Shown in pieces: positions 25,701 to 33,023 of a stretch of DNA of 43,214 nucleotides. The position numbers and the translations under genes were made by a program. The notes beneath the pieces were generated by a model. The model had not been told where the DNA came from. It did no database searches and saw nothing but the letters and a program-made list of their open reading frames with translations. Numbering within the stretch: position 1 is the first letter of the stretch; every line of letters begins with the position of its first letter. Origin of the DNA: JBLNBN01 sp050260015 (GTDB taxonomy: Bacteria > Bacteroidota > Ignavibacteria > Kapaibacteriales > UBA2268); NCBI GenBank assembly GCA_050260015.1, contig JBLNBN010000026.1:1-43214 (forward strand), written 5' to 3'.

Positions 25701-26717
25701 GAGGCGATGGCGGGCGCGAAGGGCTACGAATTGCAGGTCTCGGAAAGCTCCGCGTTTGAAAAGACGGATGCGGAAGCTAAGATTGAAACGACGACTGAAT
25801 GGGAAACAGCGAACCTAAAACGATTTACCCAATATTACTGGCGGGTCCGTTTAACGACCGAGCTTGAACCCGGTCCATGGTCGATCGTTAGGTCGTTCAC
25901 GACGGCCCCGGAGGATTCAATCCAGGTTCCTGAACCAAGCTATCCCCATAACTTCAACGGCGGCGTCCCCGTCGTCGGCATAATTAAATGGCGCCCGGTC
26001 CAGGGAGCAAAGAGCTACCGGGTTTCAATTTCCGACGATCCCCTCTTTAACAACATCGCATTTAAGGAGGCGAACGTGGCCGACACGTTAATAAGCTACT
26101 CCGGGCTTGAGAATAATAATATGTACTTCTGGAGAGTTTCCGCCGTCGGCGAGAACTCCGAGAGCGGTTGGAGCCCGACGCACGCGTTCTTTACCGAATT
26201 GCGTATGCCGGAGCTCATTGAACCGGCGAATAGATCCGAAGGCGTGAAAACTGAAGGCGGGCTAAGCTGGACGGACTTGCCGGACGTGGATAATTACTAC
26301 GTACAGATTTCGCCGGACTCGACGTTCAAAACGGGGGTGATATTCTCGAAAGAGTTCGAGCCGGAATTCCATTACTCCCTCGGCGCGGACAGCGTTTACT
26401 ACTGGCGCGTCGCTTCGTCCAACTTCGGCAATTACAGCCGCTGGACGCAGGCCTTCAGCTTTAGGACGTCGCCCGTTACCTCGGTCGGGGAAGCCGCCTA
26501 CGGCAAGCCCGCGCAGCTCTACCCGAACCCGGCGACCGATTACGTGCAAATAAACGGCGAGAAATATTTGAACAAGAGCTACGATATCTACGATATAGCG
26601 GGTCGCCCAATGGCGCGCGGCTTTATTTCCTCGCCGAGGCTGGACGTTTCAACGCTGCCTTCAGGCGCCTACTACGTGCAAATTGAGGGGGATTATTTCA
26701 AGGTGATAAAGATGTAA
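22719..26717 (+). CDS. Large secreted ASST-like protein with eight FnIII-like repeats and T9SS sorting domain
   Basis: 1332 residues. Signal peptide about 1-26 (...IIRCYAQ). An ASST-type propeller about 27-370 is related to the upstream protein (LSNGHYLMLYVEEF; GEIMWSFGGSKSKRNQF; FSHQHSVSVLPNGNLLIFDN; LPNGNTLINW). After a linker domain, eight fibronectin-III-like repeats of about 90 residues run from about 505 to 1255, each with the signature (K/Y)YYWRV and W-S-x-x-x-x-F-x-T. The C-terminus is a T9SS sorting domain (LYPNPATDYVQI; DIYDIAGRPMARG; YYVQIEGDYFKVIKM). It is likely a cell-surface or secreted protein; the FnIII array suggests carbohydrate or cell-surface binding. It probably arose from a duplication with the preceding gene followed by repeat expansion. 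The promoter is separate, since a terminator lies between. Confidence 0.86.
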   Translation: MKNKYTRIPILTILLAIAGIIRCYAQPTEMGWKVTALNKPEPGYLQFDCIEYMGFSVIDNYSRPMFMDSSRIMYFNQAKDGSWISISDNYKIYDREMRLLDSIPFVSRTGMRPDFHEFIKLSNGHYLMLYVEEFTKDMSKIVLGGKVDATIISDVLIESDPTGKIYWEWHAKDRLNVTDVADEIDLYQNTIDFSHANSFCEDAAGNIYVSFRHLDAITKIKKSTGEIMWSFGGSKSKRNQFAIMNDEVNGFKGFSHQHSVSVLPNGNLLIFDNGNLKPNTYSRAVEYQIDEIGKTATKVWEYVSSPLTYAVALGSAYRLPNGNTLINWATGRITEVTPSGGIALELSSTAGKTVYRAYKTLLHMNAVTRNITSSSQYVFNDSIYTTGVTLNVGSAPSYGTISVAKHNYPPPDAEYKDSSFTYIYPARWVITDIGLDNFQARLKLKVSDFIGVRNPTKLKFYSRNQEAKGVFKELATTYNESEQSIEANISWGGEFVVAVYELGPPALTAPANGKSCVPTNATFTWNAAPNATKYRLQAAKNANFTNLVADNTITGSVDFTVQGLENDTKYYWRACSINDYEISEWSDVRSFRTELSAPEPMKPENKTVGVKRGDMLEWRPSAGATHYRLQISNKNDFTNIVAEFKDITQTQLAFPNLNFNTKFHWRVKGYRGVDSSRWSASSELTTNLEAPTISSPDTNAINVAVKGIFQWSGVKGAESYLLQLSTSKDFSDLITDAKNITAANYAYSELSYNTQYYWRVKAKRSTDESEWSAGGAFVTKLEAPKLKVPKQDATVKVYDITLWWEAPEGAKRYRLQVSRSKEFKDTILYLSSVYYPAFTLSEAPANSQIYWRVKAYNDAKISDWSEVGAFSTTGAPGLAAPELLLPENDAETDNYGSLTWTKISRTNFYRAQISETPDFSELVLDSAAYMFNWRDYSKLRSSHRYFWRVKGYSYYDSSAWSATRSFTTKALSAVKLISPANDDARAPIPTKFIWEAMAGAKGYELQVSESSAFEKTDAEAKIETTTEWETANLKRFTQYYWRVRLTTELEPGPWSIVRSFTTAPEDSIQVPEPSYPHNFNGGVPVVGIIKWRPVQGAKSYRVSISDDPLFNNIAFKEANVADTLISYSGLENNNMYFWRVSAVGENSESGWSPTHAFFTELRMPELIEPANRSEGVKTEGGLSWTDLPDVDNYYVQISPDSTFKTGVIFSKEFEPEFHYSLGADSVYYWRVASSNFGNYSRWTQAFSFRTSPVTSVGEAAYGKPAQLYPNPATDYVQINGEKYLNKSYDIYDIAGRPMARGFISSPRLDVSTLPSGAYYVQIEGDYFKVIKM

Positions 26718-26759
26718 CCCTGATAATAAACTCTATAACACGAAGAAATTTTCGTATAA

Positions 26760-26796
26760 AAACAACGTAATATTAAAATTATGTTGTTTTTTTTTT
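26760..26796 (+). terminator. Terminator after the large ASST-like gene
   Basis: 12-bp stem AAACAACGTAAT (26760-26771)/ATTATGTTGTTT (26778-26789), one wobble, then ten T in total. Confidence 0.8.
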
Positions 26797-26946
26797 GAAT
26801 TAGCTATATTGGATTATCAAATTTGCCATATAGTAATTGATTAGGTCCACAATATAGAAAATTAATATTAACTCGCTATCAAAACTGGAAAATATTCGGC
26901 CGACGAACTATGTTTCCAAAATTATCATAACTAAACTGGTGGGTTT

Positions 26947-27729
26947 ATGAAATTCAAATATGCATTATTTATTACTGCATTGGCTTTTGCAACGTTTCTA
27001 ATAACATCTTGTTCGGATAATGAAACAGGCCCTTCTAATCCGAAAGAACAATCGATCTACCTGCAGGGCACGGACGTTTACGACGAAGATATCTTTGCCG
27101 AACTGCTGATCTGCCAAACGAAGGATTACAACGCGCAATTACAAAGGTTCGTAGAGTATCCCAGCTTCGATTGCAGCTTCACCGATCCAACCAGGCTTTA
27201 CGCGGTCCAGGCCGGCGCCGTAACATTGAACAGCGAGAGCGTTCCGCGGTACGGAGCTTTTACGCAGGGAGCGCCGACCGACTCCGTTTATACCTACGGG
27301 GATTCGGAATGGGGTTCAAAAGCCGCTTTCAACGGCTCTCAAAACGTTTGGACTGTAAGCGGAGGCTCGAATATTCCCGCGTTTAACATAAGCGTCAACT
27401 CGCCGGGCTACAAAATTGAATTCACCTCGCCGCAGTTGAACCAGAACGTCAGCAAAGCCTCAGGTTTTACCATAACTTGGAACAATGGAGGCGCGCCGGC
27501 TCAATCAGTTTGGATTAACATCAGGCAGGAAGGCTCCGGCAATTACGAGACTTTAAGCTCCGACACAGGCTCGCTGGTAATTGCTCCCGCCGCCCTTGCT
27601 AAATTCCAGGCGGGCGAGCTTTGGATTGACGCATACTCCTATAACTACACGCTGCAAGACATCGGCGGCGGCAAATACGCGGTAGCTGTTGTCTCTTCGG
27701 CCTATTCCTTACCGGTAACTCTTAATTAA
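26947..27729 (+). CDS. Putative lipoprotein of unknown function
   Basis: 260 residues with a clear lipoprotein signal: MKFKYALFIT...LITSC, where Cys22 follows an ITS lipobox, then an SDNETGPSNP linker typical of surface-attached lipoproteins in this group. The rest is beta-rich with no recognised family: a central YGAFTQGAPTDSVYTYG region, and an Ig/FnIII-like part from about residue 155 (IEFTSPQLNQNVSKASGFTI, TWNNGG, LWIDAYSYNY). It is likely tethered to a membrane leaflet facing the periplasm or the surface. It has its own upstream region of 230 AT-rich bases and a downstream bidirectional terminator. No partner is visible. Confidence 0.78.
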   Translation: MKFKYALFITALAFATFLITSCSDNETGPSNPKEQSIYLQGTDVYDEDIFAELLICQTKDYNAQLQRFVEYPSFDCSFTDPTRLYAVQAGAVTLNSESVPRYGAFTQGAPTDSVYTYGDSEWGSKAAFNGSQNVWTVSGGSNIPAFNISVNSPGYKIEFTSPQLNQNVSKASGFTITWNNGGAPAQSVWINIRQEGSGNYETLSSDTGSLVIAPAALAKFQAGELWIDAYSYNYTLQDIGGGKYAVAVVSSAYSLPVTLN

Positions 27730-27746
27730 GACGATCAAAGTTAATT

Positions 27747-27784
27747 AAAATCCCCGACCGCTGAGGCGTCCGGGGATTTTTTTT
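27747..27784. terminator. Bidirectional terminator between lipoprotein gene and flhA
   Basis: Perfect 10-bp stem AAAATCCCCG (27747-27756)/CGGGGATTTT (27771-27780), followed by further T on the plus strand; the two genes converge on it. Confidence 0.85.
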
Positions 27785-27805
27785 ATTCTATACGGTTGGA
27801 TTCGT

Positions 27806-29935
27806 TTACCCGACGGAGACCTGCGCGTGTATCTCGATGTCCGTGTCGGCGGGGAGCTCCGTAAAGCTGATGACCGAGACGACCGGGAATGTAGTTTTAA
27901 TCATCCGGTAGAAGTAGGGGCGGACCTGCGCGGAGCAGATAACTACTGGCAGGTACCCCGCCATGGTTATTTCGTCGATAGCTTCCGAGAGGCTGCGCTG
28001 GACGTTCTTGATCGTGTCGGGGGCGAGCCCGAGCGTCGGCGCGAGCGCGTTCTGCGAGCTGGCCTGCAGCGCGGCAGTCATCCTGTCCTCGAACTGCGGA
28101 TCGACCGAGATGGCGTGTATTACGCCCGCGCCGTCCTGGTAGAGCTTTTTAATTGTTTCCGATAGGTTGTGGCGGACGTATTCCGTCAGCACGTCCACGT
28201 TCTTCGTTATTTTATAGTATTCCAACAGCGCTTCGGTTATGATCGGGAGGTCGCGCACGGGTATGCCCTCGGAGAGCAGGTTCTGAAGAACTTTCTGCAA
28301 GGTTGCCGCCGGGAGCGCGTCGCGCTCCAATTCCTCGACGAGCGCGGGGTAGTCCTGCTTTAAGTTGTCGACGAGCTTCCTTATGTCCTGGCGCGTCAGC
28401 AGCTTGTCGGCGTTGCGCTTCAGGAGTTCCGTCAGGTGCGTCGTAAGCACTGTCGGGGACTCCACGACGGTGTAGCCCATAACTTCGGCGTTCTCGCGCT
28501 CGCCGAAGGGTATCCAGATAGCGGGCAACCCGAAGACGGGCTCGGTTACGTTTATGCCGCTTAGGGTTCCTTCCGCCGAGCCGGGATTCATGGCAAGAAT
28601 CATGGTCGGGTGCAGCACGTTGCGGGCGATTTCGTTGCCGCGGATCTTAACGACGTATTCCTCGGCGTCGAGCTGGAGATTGTCCCGCACGCGCACGGGC
28701 GGCAGAATGATGCCGAGTTCGGTGGCGAGCTGCCTGCGCACGTTAGTAATGCGCTTGAAGACGTCGCCGCCCTGCGCCTCGTCGACGAGGCAGATAAGGC
28801 TGTAGCCCAATTCGACTTCGACGGGATCGACGCGAAGCAGCTCTTCGACGGGCTGCTCCTCGGGCTTAACTATTTCCTGCTCGGCTTCCCGAATTTCTTT
28901 GGCAAGATTTTTATTAGCTTCGTTCTTAATGCTTATTTGCCTAAAATAGCCTAATCCCGAAAGCCCTCCGCCTATCAGCAAAAACGGGAAAGCGGGGAAT
29001 CCGGGGAGAACTGCGAAGATTAACATGGAGGCCGAGGCGAGGAATAACGGGCGCGGCTTGGACATAAACTGCGCGGAATACTCGACGTCGATGGAATCCT
29101 TGGACGTCGAGCGCGTTACCACCAAACCGCCGGCGATCGAAACCAGGAGCGAAGGAATCTGCGATACGAGACCGTCGCCGATAGTTAGTATCGTGTAGGT
29201 AGAGGCCGCGTCGGCAAACTCCATACCCAGCTGAAGCATGCCTATAGTAAATCCGCCCAATATATTAATAGCGACTATGATCAAGCCCGCCACGGCGTCG
29301 CCCTTGATGAACTTGGCCGCGCCGTCCATAGCCCCGAAGAAATCGCTTTCGCGCGAGAGGTCTTCCCTTCGCGAGCGAGCCGTCTGCTCGTCGATGTAGC
29401 CTGCGTTTAGATCGGCGTCGATGGACATCTGCTTGCCGGGCAACGCGTCCAATGTAAAGCGCGCGGCAACCTCCGCGATACGCGTAGAACCCTTGATAAT
29501 AACTACGAAATTGATAACCAAAAGGATCAGGAAGATAATAACGCCGACGACGTAGTTGCCCTTAATTACGAAAGATCCGAACGCATGCACGATATTGCCG
29601 GCGTGCCCCTCGCCAAGGATCAAACGGGTTGTCGCCACGTTAAGACCCAGCCTAAACAGGGTTGTGACGAGTAAGATAGATGGAAATGAAGAGAAATCCA
29701 ACGGCGTCCGCAGGTATACCGAAATCATTAGGATCAGTATGGAAACCGCCAGGTTCGTCGCCAAAAATACGTCCAGCATAAAAGGCGGCAGCGGAATGAT
29801 TAAAAGCGCAACGATCAATAAGATCGCAAACGCGATAAGCAGGTCCAGGTTCTTCTTGATCTTAGGAAGAAAGCTGCTGTTCAATACCGCCCCGCCGGGC
29901 GAATTTAACAATGCAGGCTGTTTACTTTTAGCCAT
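27806..29935 (-). CDS. flhA: Flagellar export apparatus protein FlhA
   Basis: 709 residues, a full-length FlhA. The N-terminal half has about eight membrane helices (NLDLLIAFAILLIVALLIIP; ATNLAVSILILMISVYL; GVIIFLILLVINFVVIIKGS), with the FHIPEP signature between them: SSFPSILLVTTLFRLGLNVA and RFTLDALPGKQMSIDADLNA. The cytoplasmic domain starts at about residue 350 and carries LIPPVRVRDNLQL-like IILPPVRVRDN and VRHNLSETIKKL. It forms the nonameric export gate ring of the flagellar type III system. It is alone here: no other flagellar gene is within 13 kb on either side. It could belong to a non-flagellar T3SS (SctV), but the NPGSAEG, RQDIRKLVDNLK and length fit FlhA better. Confidence 0.93.
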   Translation of the reverse strand: MAKSKQPALLNSPGGAVLNSSFLPKIKKNLDLLIAFAILLIVALLIIPLPPFMLDVFLATNLAVSILILMISVYLRTPLDFSSFPSILLVTTLFRLGLNVATTRLILGEGHAGNIVHAFGSFVIKGNYVVGVIIFLILLVINFVVIIKGSTRIAEVAARFTLDALPGKQMSIDADLNAGYIDEQTARSRREDLSRESDFFGAMDGAAKFIKGDAVAGLIIVAINILGGFTIGMLQLGMEFADAASTYTILTIGDGLVSQIPSLLVSIAGGLVVTRSTSKDSIDVEYSAQFMSKPRPLFLASASMLIFAVLPGFPAFPFLLIGGGLSGLGYFRQISIKNEANKNLAKEIREAEQEIVKPEEQPVEELLRVDPVEVELGYSLICLVDEAQGGDVFKRITNVRRQLATELGIILPPVRVRDNLQLDAEEYVVKIRGNEIARNVLHPTMILAMNPGSAEGTLSGINVTEPVFGLPAIWIPFGERENAEVMGYTVVESPTVLTTHLTELLKRNADKLLTRQDIRKLVDNLKQDYPALVEELERDALPAATLQKVLQNLLSEGIPVRDLPIITEALLEYYKITKNVDVLTEYVRHNLSETIKKLYQDGAGVIHAISVDPQFEDRMTAALQASSQNALAPTLGLAPDTIKNVQRSLSEAIDEITMAGYLPVVICSAQVRPYFYRMIKTTFPVVSVISFTELPADTDIEIHAQVSVG

Positions 29936-30033
29936 AATCTATGCTCGAAACATGTTTTTTCTGATATTTTTTTTGTTTAGTCTATGCGACAAATTTTAAG
30001 CCAGATATTTTTGCGGGAAGTTGAAAAAAATGC

Positions 30034-30080
30034 TTGACAATATGTAAAATAATCTTTACATTTGTAAAAACGTTTTTACA
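30034..30080 (+). promoter_or_regulatory. Promoter with perfect 18-bp palindromic operator
   Basis: TTGACA (30034-30039), 17 bases, then TACATT (30057-30062). Immediately downstream is the perfect palindrome TGTAAAAACGTTTTTACA (30063-30080), overlapped by TTTACATTTGTAAA (30055-30068). It is followed by AAAGGAGA and the GTG start of the next gene. The XRE protein two genes in is the obvious candidate to bind it. Confidence 0.72.
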
Positions 30081-30100
30081 TATAGTAAAGGAGACTTATC

Positions 30101-30559
30101 GTGAGTAGCCGTTATTTGTTTCCAAGCTGGTGCAAGCCGATTGGGTTGGCGTTAATTGTCTCGGGCGTAACTTTTTGGTTCCTGGGGCAGCATTTCGATT
30201 GGCAAATACAGGCCCCTTTGCCGGCGATATACTACTCGATGATCTTTACGGACAGCGTGTCTTTTAGCGTTTTGACGAAAGGGATAGAGATCAACATCTT
30301 TGTTTTCCTGACCTCCTTCGGGGGCATACTTGCCGCGTTCGCCCGTGAGAAGCAAGAGGACGAGTTCATCGCCAGCATTCGATTGAACTCGCTAATGTGG
30401 TCGACGCTGGTTAGTTTCTCGCTGCTAGCGCTGACTTCCTTATTCCAATGGGGGCTGACGTGGGTTATTATACCCTACGTTTTCTTCAATCTCCTGATCT
30501 TACTATTTATAATCAGATTTAACGTTGAGATTTGGAGATTGAAGAGGGAGCGCGCGTAA
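30101..30559 (+). CDS. Small integral membrane protein, partner of an XRE regulator
   Basis: 152 residues with a GTG start supported by AAAGGAGA seven bases upstream. Four hydrophobic helices are visible: PIGLALIVSGVTFWFLG (about 13-29), INIFVFLTSFGGILAAFA (about 64-81), STLVSFSLLALTSLF (about 100-115) and VIIPYVFFNLLILLFIIRF (about 122-140), with a charged REKQEDEFIASIRLNSL loop in between. I cannot name the family with certainty; similar four-helix proteins are often encoded next to YozG-like small XRE regulators. The stop codon overlaps the ATG of the XRE gene (TAATG). Function unknown; perhaps an envelope sensor or a protein whose level is set by the regulator. Confidence 0.75.
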   Translation: MSSRYLFPSWCKPIGLALIVSGVTFWFLGQHFDWQIQAPLPAIYYSMIFTDSVSFSVLTKGIEINIFVFLTSFGGILAAFAREKQEDEFIASIRLNSLMWSTLVSFSLLALTSLFQWGLTWVIIPYVFFNLLILLFIIRFNVEIWRLKRERA

Positions 30560-30759
30560 TGAAGAATACATTGAGGGTCGAACGCGCGATTAAGAACATA
30601 ACGCAGGAGGAGCTTGCAAAAGCTGTCGGGGTCTCCCGCCAAACGATCAACGCGATGGAATTGGGCAAGTACGCCCCGTCCGTTATCCTGGCTTTAAAGA
30701 TTGCCCGGCACTTCGAAAAACCGTTGGAAGCCATCTTTTCGCTTGAGGAAAGCGATTAA
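30559..30759 (+). CDS. Small XRE/Cro-CI family transcriptional regulator
   Basis: 66 residues from ATG 30559, which overlaps the previous stop by one base. A longer frame from 30532 lies inside the upstream gene and is unlikely. It is almost only a helix-turn-helix: ITQEELAKAVGVSRQTINAM (about 14-33) followed by ELGKYAPSVILALKIARHFE and KPLEAIFSLEE, the signature of the YozG-type mini-regulators. It probably represses its own two-gene operon through the 18-bp palindrome at 30063-30080. A bidirectional terminator follows. Confidence 0.9.
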   Translation: MKNTLRVERAIKNITQEELAKAVGVSRQTINAMELGKYAPSVILALKIARHFEKPLEAIFSLEESD

Positions 30760-30776
30760 CTGAAGCATTATAAACG

Positions 30777-30808
30777 AAAAAAGCCCGCGCGAAAACGCGG
30801 GCTTTTTT
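30777..30808. terminator. Bidirectional terminator between XRE gene and M16 operon
   Basis: Perfect stem AAGCCCGCG (30781-30789)/CGCGGGCTT (30796-30804), A-run on the left and T-run on the right, so it serves both converging units. Confidence 0.9.
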
Positions 30809-30824
30809 ATTTCTACAATCCGGA

Positions 30825-33002
30825 TTAATTATTAGCGGGTTTAAACTGGGAGTCGTCCACCGGCGCGTTGATCTCGTAGGTGGATTCCGAGTTAATCGTA
30901 AAGAACGGATTCGATACTTTCTGCTCGGTCGGCATCTTAACAGAGCCTACGGGCATATATTTTCCGTATTCGTAAGTCGTAGTGATAGGTCCGTTGGGGC
31001 CTTGCTCGGTCGCTTCGGTTCTCGTAAGGAGGAATGAAGCGGCGTCGAAGTAATGAACTTCTTCCTTGCCGTTGGGCGAGACTGCTTTAAGTACGACGAG
31101 GCCGTCTTTTTTACCTTTAACTTCGCACTTATAGCCGAGTTCGGCGAGCTTTATCGGGCGGAACATAATAGCTTCCTGCTTCATGGTCTCGAGTTCGTCG
31201 CCCTCGAGCTTAGCGACTTCGGGGCCTTGGGCGGCCCATGCTTCGGAACCGTTAACCCATTGCTGCATCGTGAAGACTGGAAGTTCGAGCAAGTAATGAT
31301 ATTTGCCTTGCGCGTGAACCGTTTCGGCTTTCCCGGAAAATTCCTGTCCCTGCATGCTCATCTTCACAGTTGACTTTTCGACTATAGTGGAGACAGCGTC
31401 GATATTCTGCTTCCCGCCAATAGCTTGCGCATATTTAGCGAGCAACTCTTCAACGGTAACTCCGGCGTTTTCCATTTTAGCGCGTTCGCCCCACTGGGGT
31501 TCGATATCCAAGTTATACTCGTAGACCTTTCCGAACTTCTCGAGCTCTTTGCCGAGCTCGGGCGAGCCGACTACGACCACGTAAGCCGAGCGGGGATTGA
31601 TATAGCGATCGGCGACGCGCTTGACGTCGAGCGTAGTCATGGAGCTAACGCGGCTCGGGTAGCTTTCCAGCGAAGCGAGCGGCAAGCCGAGGAAGTCCGC
31701 GTTTTGAATCAGGGAAGCCACGTATTCGCCGCTTTCAAAAGCCATGCGGTATTGGCCGACTTCGTTGCGCTTCGTGCGGTTTAAGTCGGCGTCCGAAGGA
31801 CCTTCCTGGGCGAGCTTTGTCAGTTCCTCGAGTATAACTGTTACGGAGGAGTCGGTCTTATCGCTGCGAACTTCCGCGCCCGCCGTGAAGCGATTCGCGT
31901 ACTTCGAGCTTGTCTGGTAAGCGAAGGGAGTATACGTAAAGGAGTAAGTTTCGCGAAGAGTTCTCATAAGCCTGCCGCCGAAGCCGCCGCCCATGTACCC
32001 GCCGGCGAGCTCAATAGTTTCGTAGTCGGCGGAGGAACGCGGGACGGTGTTAGTCGTAACTATAACCGAGCTCTGCTTGGAGCCTGCGCGCGGTATAAAA
32101 TAAACGCCGAGCGGCATTGGTTTGGCCGGCGGAACTTCGATCTTTGGAGCGCCCTTTTCCCATTTGCCGAATACTTTTTCGAGCTTGGGAAGGATCTCGC
32201 CGGCATTAATGTCGCCGATTACCGCGATTGTAGCGTTATCGCTCTTGAATTGAGTTTTATAATAATTCATAACGTCGTCCATCGTAAGCGCCTTGATGGT
32301 TTTTTCGGTCTTACGGGCGGCGTAGGGATGATTCTCGCCGTAGACGGCTACGCGCGACAATGCGGCCGCGATCTGGCCCGAGCGGGATTTTTCTTCCTGA
32401 ACGCCGGCTAAGAATTGCGTGCGAAGCTTTTCCATTTCCTCTTTAGGGAAAGTCGGCCGGAAGAGCACGTCGCTCATAACGCCGAAAAGGAGGTCGGCAT
32501 GTTTTTTAAGCGAGGAAGCGTAAACCGTGTTGTAGTCGCCGGAAGCGGAGACCGAAACGTTCGCGCCGACGCCCTCAAGAGTTTCGGCGATCTGCAGAGC
32601 GTTGCGGTCGCCCGCGCCCTTGGTCATTAGCTGGGTCGTCATATCGGCGACGCCGACTTTTTGCCCTTCGACGGAAGTTCCGCCGGGGATCAGAACGCGG
32701 ATAGCGAGCGTGGGCTGCTCGTTGTCCTCGATCAGGAATACTTTAATGCCGTTGGACAGCTTATGCGTAGTATACTTCGGGAATTGAAAGTTCTTTTCGG
32801 GCAGAGGCGCGGGCATTCCGCCTTTTTCTTCGGCTTTCGTCGGGTCGCCCTTCAATTCGATTTTCGAAGGGGCCGGCGTCGGCGTTGTCGATTGTTCCAC
32901 TTTGGCTTTTTTCGCAGGTTTCTTAGCGGCTTTCGGTTTAGCTTCCAGGCCGCTTGCGCCTATGAGCGCGATAGCGATTAAAGTTAATATCGTTTTTTTC
33001 AT
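30825..33002 (-). CDS. M16-family peptidase-like subunit without catalytic motif, with C-terminal LolA-like domain
   Basis: 725 residues. Signal peptide about 1-21, then an Ala/Lys/Pro-rich linker (AAKKPAKKAKVEQSTTPTPA). An M16 N-domain starts near residue 75, but where active enzymes have HxxEH this one reads VADMTTQLMTKGAG, so the zinc site is missing. The M16 C-domain has the conserved YMGGGFGGRLMRTLRETYSF. The last ~220 residues form an extra beta-rich domain (AQAIGGKQNIDAVSTIVEKS ... YEINAPVDDSQF) resembling outer-membrane lipoprotein-sorting/DUF4292-like folds. Such inactive M16 partners pair with an active subunit, as in mitochondrial processing peptidase. The active partner is the upstream gene, 21 bases away. 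Location: periplasm. Confidence 0.87.
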   Translation of the reverse strand: MKKTILTLIAIALIGASGLEAKPKAAKKPAKKAKVEQSTTPTPAPSKIELKGDPTKAEEKGGMPAPLPEKNFQFPKYTTHKLSNGIKVFLIEDNEQPTLAIRVLIPGGTSVEGQKVGVADMTTQLMTKGAGDRNALQIAETLEGVGANVSVSASGDYNTVYASSLKKHADLLFGVMSDVLFRPTFPKEEMEKLRTQFLAGVQEEKSRSGQIAAALSRVAVYGENHPYAARKTEKTIKALTMDDVMNYYKTQFKSDNATIAVIGDINAGEILPKLEKVFGKWEKGAPKIEVPPAKPMPLGVYFIPRAGSKQSSVIVTTNTVPRSSADYETIELAGGYMGGGFGGRLMRTLRETYSFTYTPFAYQTSSKYANRFTAGAEVRSDKTDSSVTVILEELTKLAQEGPSDADLNRTKRNEVGQYRMAFESGEYVASLIQNADFLGLPLASLESYPSRVSSMTTLDVKRVADRYINPRSAYVVVVGSPELGKELEKFGKVYEYNLDIEPQWGERAKMENAGVTVEELLAKYAQAIGGKQNIDAVSTIVEKSTVKMSMQGQEFSGKAETVHAQGKYHYLLELPVFTMQQWVNGSEAWAAQGPEVAKLEGDELETMKQEAIMFRPIKLAELGYKCEVKGKKDGLVVLKAVSPNGKEEVHYFDAASFLLTRTEATEQGPNGPITTTYEYGKYMPVGSVKMPTEQKVSNPFFTINSESTYEINAPVDDSQFKPANN

Positions 33003-33023
33003 TTTATTGATACCTTTGCCTGA

